Positions 22,069 to 31,435 of a DNA stretch of 64,000 nucleotides are shown piece after piece. The notes below the pieces were generated by a model. That model was not told the origin of the DNA, made no database searches, and saw only the letters and a program-made list of their open reading frames with translations. The position numbers were made by a program, and so were the translations under genes. Source of the DNA: Euryarchaeota archaeon UBA23 (GTDB lineage: Archaea; Thermoplasmatota; Poseidoniia; Poseidoniales; Thalassarchaeaceae); NCBI GenBank assembly GCA_002498725.1, contig DAIJ01000032.1, forward strand, positions 62,001-126,000, given 5' to 3'. How positions within the stretch are numbered: the first letter of the stretch is position 1; each line of letters opens with the position of its first letter.

Positions 22069-22548
22069 GTGGAAGAAGAGGATGAACTCACTGCAAGTTA
22101 CAGAATCCAAGTAGATTCTGTTGTTGCCGCTGAGGCCAATAGACGTATTGAGAAAGAGCATGATAAATTAGAACTGGCCCGACTTCGTGAACTCTCTCTC
22201 CTAAAATTGGTCAGATCTCAAAGTGACGATCTTGTCCCTGCTTTAATGTCGCGTCTTGGCCCGGTAAGGGCGGCACTTGACGGACACGGTGGCTCGCTTG
22301 TAGTTGCAGATGTAGAGGAAACTAACAGGGCTTCAGGTGAATCAGCTCTTACTTTCGTCATAGATTTGGATGGGGCCTGTGTTTCCTGTGGGGCAGCACC
22401 TGGTACATTAAAAGGAATTCAAGATGATTTATTGCATGATGATGAGATAATATCAGTAAAATTCTCATCAGCAATGTTGGATTGGTTTGATGATTTACAG
22501 AAAGAATTTATTCTAAAGTATGGCGAAGTTACCTTTGTCAAAGTTTAA
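22069..22548 (+). CDS. NifU-like Fe-S scaffold/carrier protein
   Basis: The C-terminal half (about residues 65-125) matches the NifU C-terminal domain: LGPVRAALDGHGGSLVVADVE and then GACVSCGAAPGTLKGIQ with the cluster-binding CxxC. The N-terminal 60 residues are a charged, probably helical stretch with no known match. The domain passes Fe-S clusters to target proteins. GTG at 22069 is the start; an overlapping ATG two bases earlier is in another frame. It is divergent from sufCBD, which strongly suggests work in the same pathway. It ends in a T-rich stretch facing the Maf gene. Confidence 0.88.
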   Translation: MEEEDELTASYRIQVDSVVAAEANRRIEKEHDKLELARLRELSLLKLVRSQSDDLVPALMSRLGPVRAALDGHGGSLVVADVEETNRASGESALTFVIDLDGACVSCGAAPGTLKGIQDDLLHDDEIISVKFSSAMLDWFDDLQKEFILKYGEVTFVKV

Positions 22549-22549
22549 C

Positions 22550-22556
22550 TTTTTTT
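22550..22556 (+). terminator. T-run after the NifU-like gene
   Basis: Seven T residues directly follow the stop region of the NifU-like gene, in the 13-base gap to the convergent Maf gene. Poly-T runs without a hairpin are the usual archaeal termination signal. Confidence 0.45.
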
Positions 22557-22561
22557 AAAAT

Positions 22562-23221
22562 CTAAATTTCTTCAAAAATTCGCTTTAGAGCATCCATTGA
22601 AGCCGAAGCAAAACCCAAAACAGTAACCTCTTTTCCTTCGATCAGTTTTGTATGATTACCTGCATCAGCAGCCATGTCATATGCTCCTGCTTTTCCTTTC
22701 CAAGAATTATTAGATATCAGACCGATTAATTCATCTTGAGAAAGATCATCAAATTCTACTATTGCAGATTCAGTCCAAATTTGAGCGTTCCACTCACCAT
22801 GTAGGGGAAATACTCCATCTAAAATTTCAAATTTTTTCTCATGAGTAATTATTGCTGTGGATGACCATACTCGATGTCGGTTTCCAGAAAGTCTCAGCAA
22901 CATGGCCATAGCATGTTGTTCATCATCAGGTTTACCAAGTGGCATCAAATAGTCATCAGGATCTGAAACTATTGTGTCTGATACGATAATTATATCTGGG
23001 TATTTTTTTCCGGCCATTGATGCAATAATAGTTTCTTCCACTGCTGCAGAAGCTTTGGCCAAACAAGTAAATTCTACTTGTTCTTCAACTAATAAACCCC
23101 ATCTTGGCTTTGGTTCATCGAATTTGAGGGGTCTGACTTCTATTTCAGAATCATAATCGCTAATTTTTTCTTTTAACCAAGAATATCTTCTATTGGATGC
23201 AGATGCAAGTAAAATACGCAA
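22562..23221 (-). CDS. maf: Maf-family nucleotide pyrophosphatase
   Basis: Maf proteins hydrolyse non-canonical or modified nucleoside triphosphates (house-cleaning). The 219-residue protein begins RILLASASNRRYSWL, matching the (L)ASxSxRR substrate loop. It has the catalytic Asp in IIVSDTIVSDPD, LGKPDDEQHAMAMLLRLSGNRH with the SGxxH motif, and the C-terminal KAGAYDMAADAG. It is somewhat longer than usual (about 190-200). The start is TTG at 23219-23221 with GAGGTAGG about nine bases upstream. It sits ten bases after the giant subtilase stop on the same strand, so it may be read from that mRNA. Confidence 0.88.
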   Translation of the reverse strand: MRILLASASNRRYSWLKEKISDYDSEIEVRPLKFDEPKPRWGLLVEEQVEFTCLAKASAAVEETIIASMAGKKYPDIIIVSDTIVSDPDDYLMPLGKPDDEQHAMAMLLRLSGNRHRVWSSTAIITHEKKFEILDGVFPLHGEWNAQIWTESAIVEFDDLSQDELIGLISNNSWKGKAGAYDMAADAGNHTKLIEGKEVTVLGFASASMDALKRIFEEI

Positions 23222-23231
23222 TTTACCTACC

Positions 23232-26200
23232 TCATAGGTTTATTTTTTGTGCACAAATAGGGCATCGAGTAGATTTCAAATTAGATTTTACTTCAAATCG
23301 ACTAGAACAATTAGGGCAGATTACCGGCCGATTCATTGAGGAGGATATTGGTGCAATAGGTGGCGGCATCTGTAAAGAGATTTCCTCATTTATTAGTTCG
23401 GCAATTGGGACTTCTAAGTTATCCATTTCTATCTCTTTGTTAGCTCTCATTTCTCTTCTTTCTCTTCGGCCAAGTGCTCCGTGATCTTGTTCATCTTCTA
23501 CAACTTCTACAAGTGATGATACATCTATTGGTTCTACATTTAGATCGCTTTCATCAACGACTTCAACAACGTCTTCCTCAAGAATAACAGTTGCATTTGA
23601 GACTCTTCTTCTTCTGCTTCCAATCCATCCAATAGCTCTACTTGATAGCACACCCAAAAAGATCGTACAAAGAAGAAGAATTGTGATAGCTACACCCCCC
23701 AGAAGAATATTGAAAGAATCTTCATCTAATCCAAGTGTGAATCTTAATTGTTCAATAATATCTGACGCCCCAGAGTCTTTCCTTGCATCGTCAATTAATG
23801 CACGAATTGCCCAGCCCTGACTTGATGTATGAATCATCACAGTATCTTCTCCATCAGGAGTTCTACTCACTGAATGAATCCACCCGTCAGAGATACGATT
23901 TGATATAGCCATCCATTGATCTTCAGAATCAATCATGCCATAGTGAATTTGTGGCCCATTAGGGCCGACCATATCATGTATAACTTGGACTCCTCTCTCA
24001 GTTTCAAGGAATATTAAATTAGACATCCCTATTGCTTCGATATTGGTACTTAGATTTTCAATTGTAGTAAAGGTATCATCTACAACCTTGACAATAAATT
24101 TCGTATCTAGTTCTTTTCCTTCACGCCAGCCTACAGTGAGTAGATCTTCTCCATCAATTGAATGAACCTTCATTTGGGATAAAGAGGCTTCATCGCCAAC
24201 TGCCTTTTTGTAAGTCCATGAGGATAAATCTAGATCTCCATGTGCGTACCATAGGCCTAAACGATCTATGCCACTTGTATCATTTCTCATTGATTGAAAT
24301 AAGATATGCCCGTAATCTTCACCAAACTCAATTTGAATAGGATCGGTTTGACCTTGAACAACATCAATATCTGAAATCACGTTGGGAGTAAGTTTCCAAT
24401 CATTCGATGAGGTAGGGGCATCGGCTTGAAGAACAAATATACTTGTTAGGTCTTGATATGACCCATCTGTTAGAAGATCTCTATGATATCCTCCGACTAA
24501 TATTTCAGCATCTTCTACATCTATGTCTATCCCCCAATATTTTCCATCAGAAAGAAGCATTGGGTCCATTAAGTCTTGAATTGGAGTCATTTGACAACTC
24601 GCATCTATAGTAGAGTAGGAAACGGTCTGCTGTAAGTATCCATTTGTATCTTGATACCTCCTTGTCCATACAATGTGTGACATTCCGTCATCAGTTGTTG
24701 AAGCCGCGAAATCACCAGACCATGTTGTCTCAAGCATATTTGTACAAGGTGTAATCCCTCTGTTAGAATTAATTCTATACAAGGACAAACCACCGTCTCT
24801 ACTAGTAACTGCAATACCTTCTCCTTCTAACCAGATGATGTCAACAGGGAATTCGCCAGATTGGAAGTTAAGTGCTCTACTTCCAGAAACTGTAGTTTTG
24901 TCAATCAATGTACTCCATTCGATCTGGTTATTACTCCAATCAAGATCTGAAATTCCTTGCCCCTCCAATGTTATTCTGAACCTAAATGAACCAGTGTCCT
25001 CTTCTGTGATTAAACCGGCATCTAGTCCAAAAGTCACAATTTCAGAACCAGAACCAGATATTTGTGGTATGACTGTAGATGAAGTTAGTTCCCATCCAAT
25101 TTCGGTATCTAGGAATAGTTTCGCTTCTACATTTTCAGCCTTTGTTGAACCAAGATTATCAATTCTAGCACTTATCTGGAATTGTTCCATTGGTCTAGGT
25201 ATACTTGGATTAGTAGATATAGAACCCTGAGAAAATGATAAATCGATACCTTCAGGTCTAGGAAGTATTTCAAAAACAGTAGTAATGTCGTTATTAGTTT
25301 CATCATTTTCCATTATCGAATTACTAGGATCTAGTGCTAATGAAATAGACCTTGAACCAACATTTAGCGGGTTCCAGTATAGGGTTACTTCAACTATGTC
25401 TCCGGAATCAATTGATGGAATTGTTAATTCATATTTACGTATCCCATCTTCTAAAAGATAAATCAACACATTTGAAGCCGCTTCATCGCCATTGTTTCGC
25501 ACTTCAGCACTCACATCAACAAATGAATTGACGTAGGCTTCTGGAAGTGGAACACCCCATTCCGAGACGCTAATCCCACTTCGAAATGCTAAGTCTGGAG
25601 CAGGTTCATTATTATCTACATCAAGAGTAACTCTAACTTCTTCGGATTCTATCTGCCCTCCGCTTACAATCCTAAGTGATACTCTGTGTGTCCCATCTGG
25701 GAAGGCTGTAGAATCCCAATTGAAACTAAATGAACTGCTAGTACCTCCTGATCCAGCAAATACAGTCTCATCGACCCAATCATCTTTCCCAACTCTCCAT
25801 TGCAGAGTTCCTCCATTTACGGTTTCCAATTCACCCTCAAATCGCACATCACCGTCTACTGGCGCCTGTCCAGTCGGGCTATCCAGTGAAATCGAAACTC
25901 GACCTAGGTCATGTTCTTGTCTTTGAGTTTCACTCCATTGATTCCATTCATTTCTTGCTTGCAAATGAATACGAATCTGGAAGGCATTTATTTCATCTTC
26001 CTCAAAGTCTGGAATTGTAAATTGAGTAGACCAATTTGAACTCCCTTGAGCCTTATGCCAATCAACCAGAGTTTCTTCTTTTGTCGGTGAATTGTCTGGT
26101 TTGTGAATATAGGTTATTTTGGCTTTAACTTCCTCAACAGTTCCATTTTGATCGGCGTCTTCATCAACAATTCCGCTTACTGAATATGTCTCACCCTCTA

Positions 26201-28064
26201 CAAGCCAAAGTTCGGCTTCTGGTCGTTCTACAACGAGCCATTCTCCTTCTCCAGAGGGGGGTGGATCAGTTTCATTATCTCCTCCACCACCTCCAGTGTC
26301 ATCTCCAAGAAGTGCTGATAAAATCATATTACCATCTATGATTCCGAATCCATATTTTTCATTCCACGTATCGGAAATATCTGGCTCAGATGCCTCGCCT
26401 TTAGGTTCCGAATTTTCTCTCAATAATTCCTTAACTTCGGCAGGATTAAGGTCAAGTCCTTCTTCCTCACTAATTTGCAAAATGATCGCTACAAAACCCG
26501 CAACCGCAGGACACGCCATACTCGTCCCGCTCTGTTCGGTGTAACTATCTTCGGCAAGTGGTTTTGGTGTACCCGGTAATTGGCTTGTTGAAGCTGCGTG
26601 CGCTGCAGACATAATATCGCTTCCAGGTGCTACCACGTCCGGTTTGAGTTCCTCTTCTCTATCATCATCTCCATCATCTTCTCTTGGGCCAGAGTTAGAG
26701 TATGAAGCGATTAAGTCATCCCCCCTGTCGATGGTGTCTTTATCATCAATAGATCCTACTGTAATTGCTTGGTCTGCGGCTCCAACAGAGGTGACCCTTC
26801 TTCTTCCATCATTTCCAATCGCTGCGACCGGAACTATGCCCGCCTCAGCCGCTTGATTTACTGCTCTAGCGCCGGCTGAAGTGCCATTGTCACCGGGGTC
26901 GTCACCGTTAGGATCGTCTACTCCACCGAAAGACATAGACATAACTTGGATTCCTATGCTGGAGTCGTTGTTACCCCAGTCGGTATCAACATTCGCTACT
27001 ACCCAATTTATACCTTTCAGGGTGCCTGCGGAGTTATCCCCGCCACTAGTAGTGCCACCAGTATCAGTCATCACCTTTACGTCTACAAGATAGGCACCTG
27101 GAGCATAGCCTTGGTTGATACGACGGGAGTCTCCTGTTCCAAGGGCGATTCCAGCAACATGTGTCCCATGCCCATTTCCATCATCAGGGTCGTAAGTACC
27201 TTCATTGTTACACTCATTTTGATTTAGAGATACAGCATCACACCCTGCAATCCACTTTGGATCTGCTAGGTCATCAGGGTCATTCTCATTGTCATCATTA
27301 TTATCCGAGAAATCGTCTAAGGAGAAGTGTTCGTTATCAACACCTGTGTCTAGAATAGCAATAACGATACCTGAACCGTCGTAACCGAAATCTCTCATAG
27401 TTTCGTCATAGCGGTCTGAATCTCTAACCTTAGAACCACGAGTAGCAGTGTCTAGGTATGGAACAATTAGGTTTTGTTCCTCAACCATAACAACTCCATC
27501 TAGTTGCCAAATCTCAATCAGAGCACTAACAGGTACGTGGTCGAGAACTATGCTATCTAGAATATCCATTTCAAAGAACCAAGATCCTTCTTGCTCCCAA
27601 CCATGAGATTCGAGAACTTCTCTTAGAGCAGCTATGTCACTAGGGCCAGGGTGCCAAGCATAATCGACAACAATTGCGACCGTAGGTCTACCATCTAAGC
27701 CAATTATTGCTGTGGATGAGACGGATTCACGCTGGCCAGCAATGATTCTTTGCAACCGATCATCCATACCATCGGAATCTAAATCATACCAATATCCGAA
27801 CCACCAGCCCTCTTCCTCTACTGGGAATCCTGCATCAAATGGTTGATTTTTTGAACTCCTATCAGTTAGTGGACAAATTTCTCCATCGCACATTAAAGGA
27901 GGGGGCCATGAAGCATCTCGAACAAATGTCTCTGCAAGACTTTCAGAGTCTTCGATAATCATGTCCTCAGAGTTCGTTACTGCAGATGCTGCTACGCTAA
28001 AATCAAACATAAGAAGCATCACTGAAATCAGCAAAACTTGACGGTTCATCTGAGTAACTGGCAT
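23232..28064 (-). CDS. Giant membrane-anchored subtilisin-like protease
   Basis: This 1610-residue surface protease has an N-terminal signal (about residues 8-26) and an S8 peptidase domain at about 225-590. The catalytic triad is D239 (AILDTGVD), H299 (GNGHGTHVAG) and S515 (SGTSMACP). After it come beta sandwich domains and CARDB-like repeats (DLAFRSGISVSE, IDLSFSQGSIS), a long region with a possible beta-propeller, a membrane segment at about 1478-1500, and an acidic cytoplasmic tail. The tail ends in a four-Cys zinc ribbon (CPNC and CPIC). It would degrade extracellular protein while held in the membrane. ATG at 28062-28064 is used; an ATG five codons in is possible. A perfect 8-bp hairpin touches the start codon. 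Confidence 0.93.
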   Translation of the reverse strand: MPVTQMNRQVLLISVMLLMFDFSVAASAVTNSEDMIIEDSESLAETFVRDASWPPPLMCDGEICPLTDRSSKNQPFDAGFPVEEEGWWFGYWYDLDSDGMDDRLQRIIAGQRESVSSTAIIGLDGRPTVAIVVDYAWHPGPSDIAALREVLESHGWEQEGSWFFEMDILDSIVLDHVPVSALIEIWQLDGVVMVEEQNLIVPYLDTATRGSKVRDSDRYDETMRDFGYDGSGIVIAILDTGVDNEHFSLDDFSDNNDDNENDPDDLADPKWIAGCDAVSLNQNECNNEGTYDPDDGNGHGTHVAGIALGTGDSRRINQGYAPGAYLVDVKVMTDTGGTTSGGDNSAGTLKGINWVVANVDTDWGNNDSSIGIQVMSMSFGGVDDPNGDDPGDNGTSAGARAVNQAAEAGIVPVAAIGNDGRRRVTSVGAADQAITVGSIDDKDTIDRGDDLIASYSNSGPREDDGDDDREEELKPDVVAPGSDIMSAAHAASTSQLPGTPKPLAEDSYTEQSGTSMACPAVAGFVAIILQISEEEGLDLNPAEVKELLRENSEPKGEASEPDISDTWNEKYGFGIIDGNMILSALLGDDTGGGGGDNETDPPPSGEGEWLVVERPEAELWLVEGETYSVSGIVDEDADQNGTVEEVKAKITYIHKPDNSPTKEETLVDWHKAQGSSNWSTQFTIPDFEEDEINAFQIRIHLQARNEWNQWSETQRQEHDLGRVSISLDSPTGQAPVDGDVRFEGELETVNGGTLQWRVGKDDWVDETVFAGSGGTSSSFSFNWDSTAFPDGTHRVSLRIVSGGQIESEEVRVTLDVDNNEPAPDLAFRSGISVSEWGVPLPEAYVNSFVDVSAEVRNNGDEAASNVLIYLLEDGIRKYELTIPSIDSGDIVEVTLYWNPLNVGSRSISLALDPSNSIMENDETNNDITTVFEILPRPEGIDLSFSQGSISTNPSIPRPMEQFQISARIDNLGSTKAENVEAKLFLDTEIGWELTSSTVIPQISGSGSEIVTFGLDAGLITEEDTGSFRFRITLEGQGISDLDWSNNQIEWSTLIDKTTVSGSRALNFQSGEFPVDIIWLEGEGIAVTSRDGGLSLYRINSNRGITPCTNMLETTWSGDFAASTTDDGMSHIVWTRRYQDTNGYLQQTVSYSTIDASCQMTPIQDLMDPMLLSDGKYWGIDIDVEDAEILVGGYHRDLLTDGSYQDLTSIFVLQADAPTSSNDWKLTPNVISDIDVVQGQTDPIQIEFGEDYGHILFQSMRNDTSGIDRLGLWYAHGDLDLSSWTYKKAVGDEASLSQMKVHSIDGEDLLTVGWREGKELDTKFIVKVVDDTFTTIENLSTNIEAIGMSNLIFLETERGVQVIHDMVGPNGPQIHYGMIDSEDQWMAISNRISDGWIHSVSRTPDGEDTVMIHTSSQGWAIRALIDDARKDSGASDIIEQLRFTLGLDEDSFNILLGGVAITILLLCTIFLGVLSSRAIGWIGSRRRRVSNATVILEEDVVEVVDESDLNVEPIDVSSLVEVVEDEQDHGALGRRERREMRANKEIEMDNLEVPIAELINEEISLQMPPPIAPISSSMNRPVICPNCSSRFEVKSNLKSTRCPICAQKINL

Positions 28065-28082
28065 GGCTCTGCAAGCAGAGCC
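28065..28082 (-). promoter_or_regulatory. Perfect 8-bp hairpin at the subtilase start codon
   Basis: GGCTCTGC (28065-28072) and GCAGAGCC (28075-28082) are exact inverted copies around AA, ending on the base before the ATG. On the minus strand CCTTATACC, a possible TATA box, lies about 15-25 bases further upstream. A leader this short would be mostly hairpin, which could restrain translation. This is inference. Confidence 0.5.
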
Positions 28083-28133
28083 AGACTCAGACGGGGTATA
28101 AGGAGAACCCGTAAAGGTGCTAATATGACGCCA

Positions 28134-29162
28134 TCATGGCCAGTTAAGATGGTTTTTCGAGAGTGAACATTTCAGAGTATAATTTTCTCCTTTTCCTAAT
28201 GCAAATACCTCTCCTTTACAAACAGGACAAATCACTTGCTCCGCTAACTCTTCTAACCATGCTCTACGAGTTTCTAATTCATCTCCTTCTTCTCTTAATT
28301 TTTTCATTATTCGCGCAGCATCTCCCTCAAGAGTTAGGCCTGCTTCAGTCCAAGGATCTGAATTTAGATCACCCATACGAGCCTTTGCGGCGTCTCTTGT
28401 AGCATTTGATAATGAAGAACCAGCAACAGTTACATCTCCGGTTTCATCTAGAGATGAAGGTGCTCCTTTAGCAATTGTTCTAGCAAGGGCCCATGCCAAC
28501 ATGAACCCTCCTATGTGGGCTAAATGTGCAACGTTTGAGAACCCGCCTCCTTCTATTTCAGATGCATAATATACCTCTAAACCTAGTCTAAATGCTGCAA
28601 TCATCCATACCGGCCAAGCGCGTATAAAAAACAGTAATGGAAATTCTATTTTGTCATTTGGCCAACAGGCCATGTATGCTCCAAGTATACCAAATGCTGC
28701 ACCCGAAGCACCTATTGCTGGGGTGTAAGAATCGGGATGGGTAATGATCCAAGTCATATTTCCGCCTAGAAGGCCAATAAAGTAAATCAGCATCCATCTT
28801 TTTCCTCCCATGCGTTGTTCAAGTGGGACTCCAGCAAGTGCGATAACCAGTATATTTCCAAGAACATGTATCCAATCTGCGTGTAACCAACCGGCTGAAA
28901 TCATTCTATATCCGTTATATGGATCTGATAGGGCTGGTATTACACTCAGAAATGTGATCATATTGAAATCAAATAATCCCATATCTACAACCATTTGATA
29001 AAAGGTAATTAGTAGTAACGATAGAACTGTTGCCAATGCTAGACTTGTCTTTTGCTTTAATGCTACAATATATGGCAAAATTGCAATTAAAATGAATATA
29101 CTTAGAGCCAACCAGTCGGTACTGTTCAAGTCGCTCCAAGTGACTTCAAAGGCTTCGCTCAT
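28134..29162 (-). CDS. Rhomboid-family intramembrane serine protease with C-terminal zinc ribbon
   Basis: Rhomboids cut membrane proteins inside or next to the membrane. The 342-residue protein has about seven hydrophobic segments. The catalytic Ser is in GASGAAFGILGAY, the catalytic His in HLAHIGGFMLAW, and the family features WLHADWIHVLGN and GNMTW are present. After the membrane core (ending near residue 235) a cytoplasmic tail carries helical text and a zinc-ribbon-like end: CPVCKGE, then a fourth ligand region KCSLSKNH. ATG is at 29160-29162. The gene is 69 bases upstream of the giant subtilase on the same strand, and the subtilase has a membrane anchor that could be a substrate. Confidence 0.9.
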   Translation of the reverse strand: MSEAFEVTWSDLNSTDWLALSIFILIAILPYIVALKQKTSLALATVLSLLLITFYQMVVDMGLFDFNMITFLSVIPALSDPYNGYRMISAGWLHADWIHVLGNILVIALAGVPLEQRMGGKRWMLIYFIGLLGGNMTWIITHPDSYTPAIGASGAAFGILGAYMACWPNDKIEFPLLFFIRAWPVWMIAAFRLGLEVYYASEIEGGGFSNVAHLAHIGGFMLAWALARTIAKGAPSSLDETGDVTVAGSSLSNATRDAAKARMGDLNSDPWTEAGLTLEGDAARIMKKLREEGDELETRRAWLEELAEQVICPVCKGEVFALGKGENYTLKCSLSKNHLNWP

Positions 29163-29248
29163 GACCTTCCTCAGCAGTTCACATAGGGTAAGAGTGCATA
29201 GGCGCTTCGATGGAATTACTCAAACGCGCATCACTAGTGGGGGTTGTT

Positions 29249-30682
29249 ATGAGCGCGCGAAGGCTTCTCTCTGCTAGGGGTCTAAACGTCAGCCGTGGCA
29301 CTAGAATTGTTCTATCTGGAATTGATTTTAATTTAGTAGAAGGAGAAATAGTTGCACTCATTGGAGAAAATGGTTCAGGAAAGTCTACACTGTTGGAAAC
29401 TCTGGCTGGTCTTCACCCTATGAGTTCTGGTTATGTAAAACGTCATGATTTAGGAGAACCCAAGTTGATCAGAGACTCGGAAGGTTCGCGTGGGAATATT
29501 GCTGGATTTGGGTTGACTCTACAAAGTGATGGAATATGTGGGGAAGAGACTGTGAAGGAGAGGATAGATTCCGCATTGAAAATTTCAGGAGTTATCGCTT
29601 CTGACGATGATATTGAATCAATATTATCACAGTGGGGTCTTGAACATCGTGCTAAAGATAACGTTTCACAACTTTCTGACGGACTTAGAAGACGCGTTGC
29701 TGTTTTGGCTGGATTAATGCCAGCAGCAATGCAATCAGAACCAACCGTAGTTCTCCTTGATGAACCATCGGAAGGTCTTGATAAGGCATCTCGGGATCTA
29801 TTAGCAACATGGTTGCGAGCCCTTTCATTAAGAGGAAATTCAATTGTGATTGCAACTCATGATTCTCAAATGATTTCAGTTGCAGATAGATTACTATCAT
29901 TTGACTCAAATGGAAGTCTCAACAGTTCACAAGGTGAATCTTTAGGAGAGATATCAATTCTCCCCTCTCCTGCTAAAAAATTTGACGCATCAAGATTTTT
30001 TGAATTTATTAACTGGTCTTGGCGAATGGAAAAAAGAAATCCAATAGATACCGTTGGTCGAGCAACACCCGCACTTGTTGCCATGTTACTTGCATTCACT
30101 TTAGTTGGGCAAATCGACATACCTCAAACATCTTCTTTGAGCACACATGTTGGAAACGATTTGATTGCCGGTTTAGTTCTGGCTCCGGCTTTCATAACAG
30201 CAATTGTTGCCCCGGCGCTAATCAAACGTCTTGCAGAAGAGAGAGCAGGAGATTGGTGGAGGGCGATGACTGGTGCCAATTCACGAGCAATGTTCTCAAT
30301 TGGAGGGGCTTCGTTTATTCTACCTATTCCAATAATGTATCTTTCTTGGTTTGTAATTGCCGGCGATATTGATTCTAGTACAAATGATGAAGTGTTGAAG
30401 TGGCTTTGGCTTCCTGCGCTCTCAGTTATTGATATCAGTGCTGCAGCGGCTGCTTTACATCTTATGGTTTCTGATTTGAATAGATCAAGTGCTGCTGCTG
30501 GTTCATTATTACTGTTAGTTCTAATTTGGCCTTTTCTCGAATTGACTAGTGCTTTATCAACAATAATGGAATCTGGAATGACCTTTGAGTTGTCGATTGG
30601 CGAACCACTTTCTGATATTTTGATATCAAGTTTCTCTGCAATTTTAGTTTGGGGTGTTGCAGTAATTATTCCTGAGGATTAA
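29249..30682 (+). CDS. CcmA-CcmB-like fusion: ABC ATPase joined to membrane permease
   Basis: In system I cytochrome c maturation, CcmA (ATPase) and CcmB (permease) work with CcmC to release haem from CcmE. Here residues 1-215 are an ABC ATPase: Walker A GENGSGKST, signature-like LSDGLRRRVAVL (a divergent LSGGQ), Walker B VVLLDEPSEGLD and H-loop ATHD. Residues about 265-475 hold six membrane segments with the size and layout of CcmB (LIAGLVLAPAFITAIVAP, AAAGSLLLLVLIWPFLEL). The ATG at 29249 follows a GGGGGTTGTT stretch. The direct neighbour is a clear CcmC and then a CcmD-like gene, which supports the CcmAB reading over a generic transporter. Calling the permease half CcmB rests mostly on this context. 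Confidence 0.75.
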   Translation: MSARRLLSARGLNVSRGTRIVLSGIDFNLVEGEIVALIGENGSGKSTLLETLAGLHPMSSGYVKRHDLGEPKLIRDSEGSRGNIAGFGLTLQSDGICGEETVKERIDSALKISGVIASDDDIESILSQWGLEHRAKDNVSQLSDGLRRRVAVLAGLMPAAMQSEPTVVLLDEPSEGLDKASRDLLATWLRALSLRGNSIVIATHDSQMISVADRLLSFDSNGSLNSSQGESLGEISILPSPAKKFDASRFFEFINWSWRMEKRNPIDTVGRATPALVAMLLAFTLVGQIDIPQTSSLSTHVGNDLIAGLVLAPAFITAIVAPALIKRLAEERAGDWWRAMTGANSRAMFSIGGASFILPIPIMYLSWFVIAGDIDSSTNDEVLKWLWLPALSVIDISAAAAALHLMVSDLNRSSAAAGSLLLLVLIWPFLELTSALSTIMESGMTFELSIGEPLSDILISSFSAILVWGVAVIIPED

Positions 30683-30721
30683 GGGGATGGTTTCTTCACC
30701 CAACGGTCTGAGGGATAAGCA

Positions 30722-31435
30722 ATGGGAAGTCGAGAGTCACTCGGAACAATCTTGACTATTTCGGGACTTAGTATTGCAAGTATGACCGCTTTGTATGCTT
30801 TATTTGAGGCTCCTTCTGTATCTGGTGGCTGGGAAGCACCAGAAGCTTATCGAATATTGTATTTTCATGCCCCTTTTGCTTGGTTATCTTTCATTTCATT
30901 TACATTACTATTCATTGGTTCAATAATGTGGTACACAAAGCGTAGTGAAAAGGGTTGGATATGGTTTCAGACTGCATCTGATCTAGGCTTGATATTTGGA
31001 TTAGGCGTAATCACTTCAGGTCCTATATGGGGGTCGGTTGAATGGGGTACTCCATGGGATTGGGGTGATCTGCGTCTCAATACATTTGGTCTTCTAACTG
31101 CAGTTGCGATGTTTCTTGTATTATCAAGACGTTCGCAGCCGGATACTTCTGCAACTAGAGACACATTATCTTCAGTTGGCCTGTTCGGTTTTGCACTAGT
31201 ACCAATTTCTGCACTTGCAACAACTTGGTATCAAAAGAGACACCCTGAGGTATTAATTACAGGAAGTGAAGATGGAAGTGCAGGAATGGATGATGAAATA
31301 AGAATTGTCCTCATCTTATCATTTTTAATTCTCAATATATTATTTGCAGGATTTGTAATTCTTTCTAATCATCGTTATCTCCTTGCCTCGAAATTAGAGA
31401 TACTAAAGTCGGAACTTGATGAGGGGTTGATTTAA
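30722..31435 (+). CDS. ccmC: Haem-handling protein CcmC
   Basis: CcmC binds haem at the outer membrane face and loads it on CcmE. The 237-residue protein has six membrane segments and the tryptophan-rich haem motif WGTPWDWGDLRLNT (residues about 105-118), a match to the WxWD-type motif of the CcmC/CcmF/CcsA haem-handling family. The conserved His is in YFHAPFAWLSF (near residue 43), with a second in the ITSGPIWGSVEWG region and ATTWYQKRHPEV later. It starts 39 bases after the CcmAB fusion, and its TAA stop shares a base with the ATG of the small CcmD gene. Confidence in CcmC is high; whether the host has c-type cytochromes cannot be judged here. Confidence 0.88.
   Translation: MGSRESLGTILTISGLSIASMTALYALFEAPSVSGGWEAPEAYRILYFHAPFAWLSFISFTLLFIGSIMWYTKRSEKGWIWFQTASDLGLIFGLGVITSGPIWGSVEWGTPWDWGDLRLNTFGLLTAVAMFLVLSRRSQPDTSATRDTLSSVGLFGFALVPISALATTWYQKRHPEVLITGSEDGSAGMDDEIRIVLILSFLILNILFAGFVILSNHRYLLASKLEILKSELDEGLI

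Noticed and set aside
24673..25230. Long open frame (185 codons) on the plus strand inside the giant subtilase gene
   Set aside because: It lies wholly opposite a well-supported gene with catalytic motifs, has no recognisable domain, and such mirror frames are common opposite Ser/Asp-rich coding DNA.
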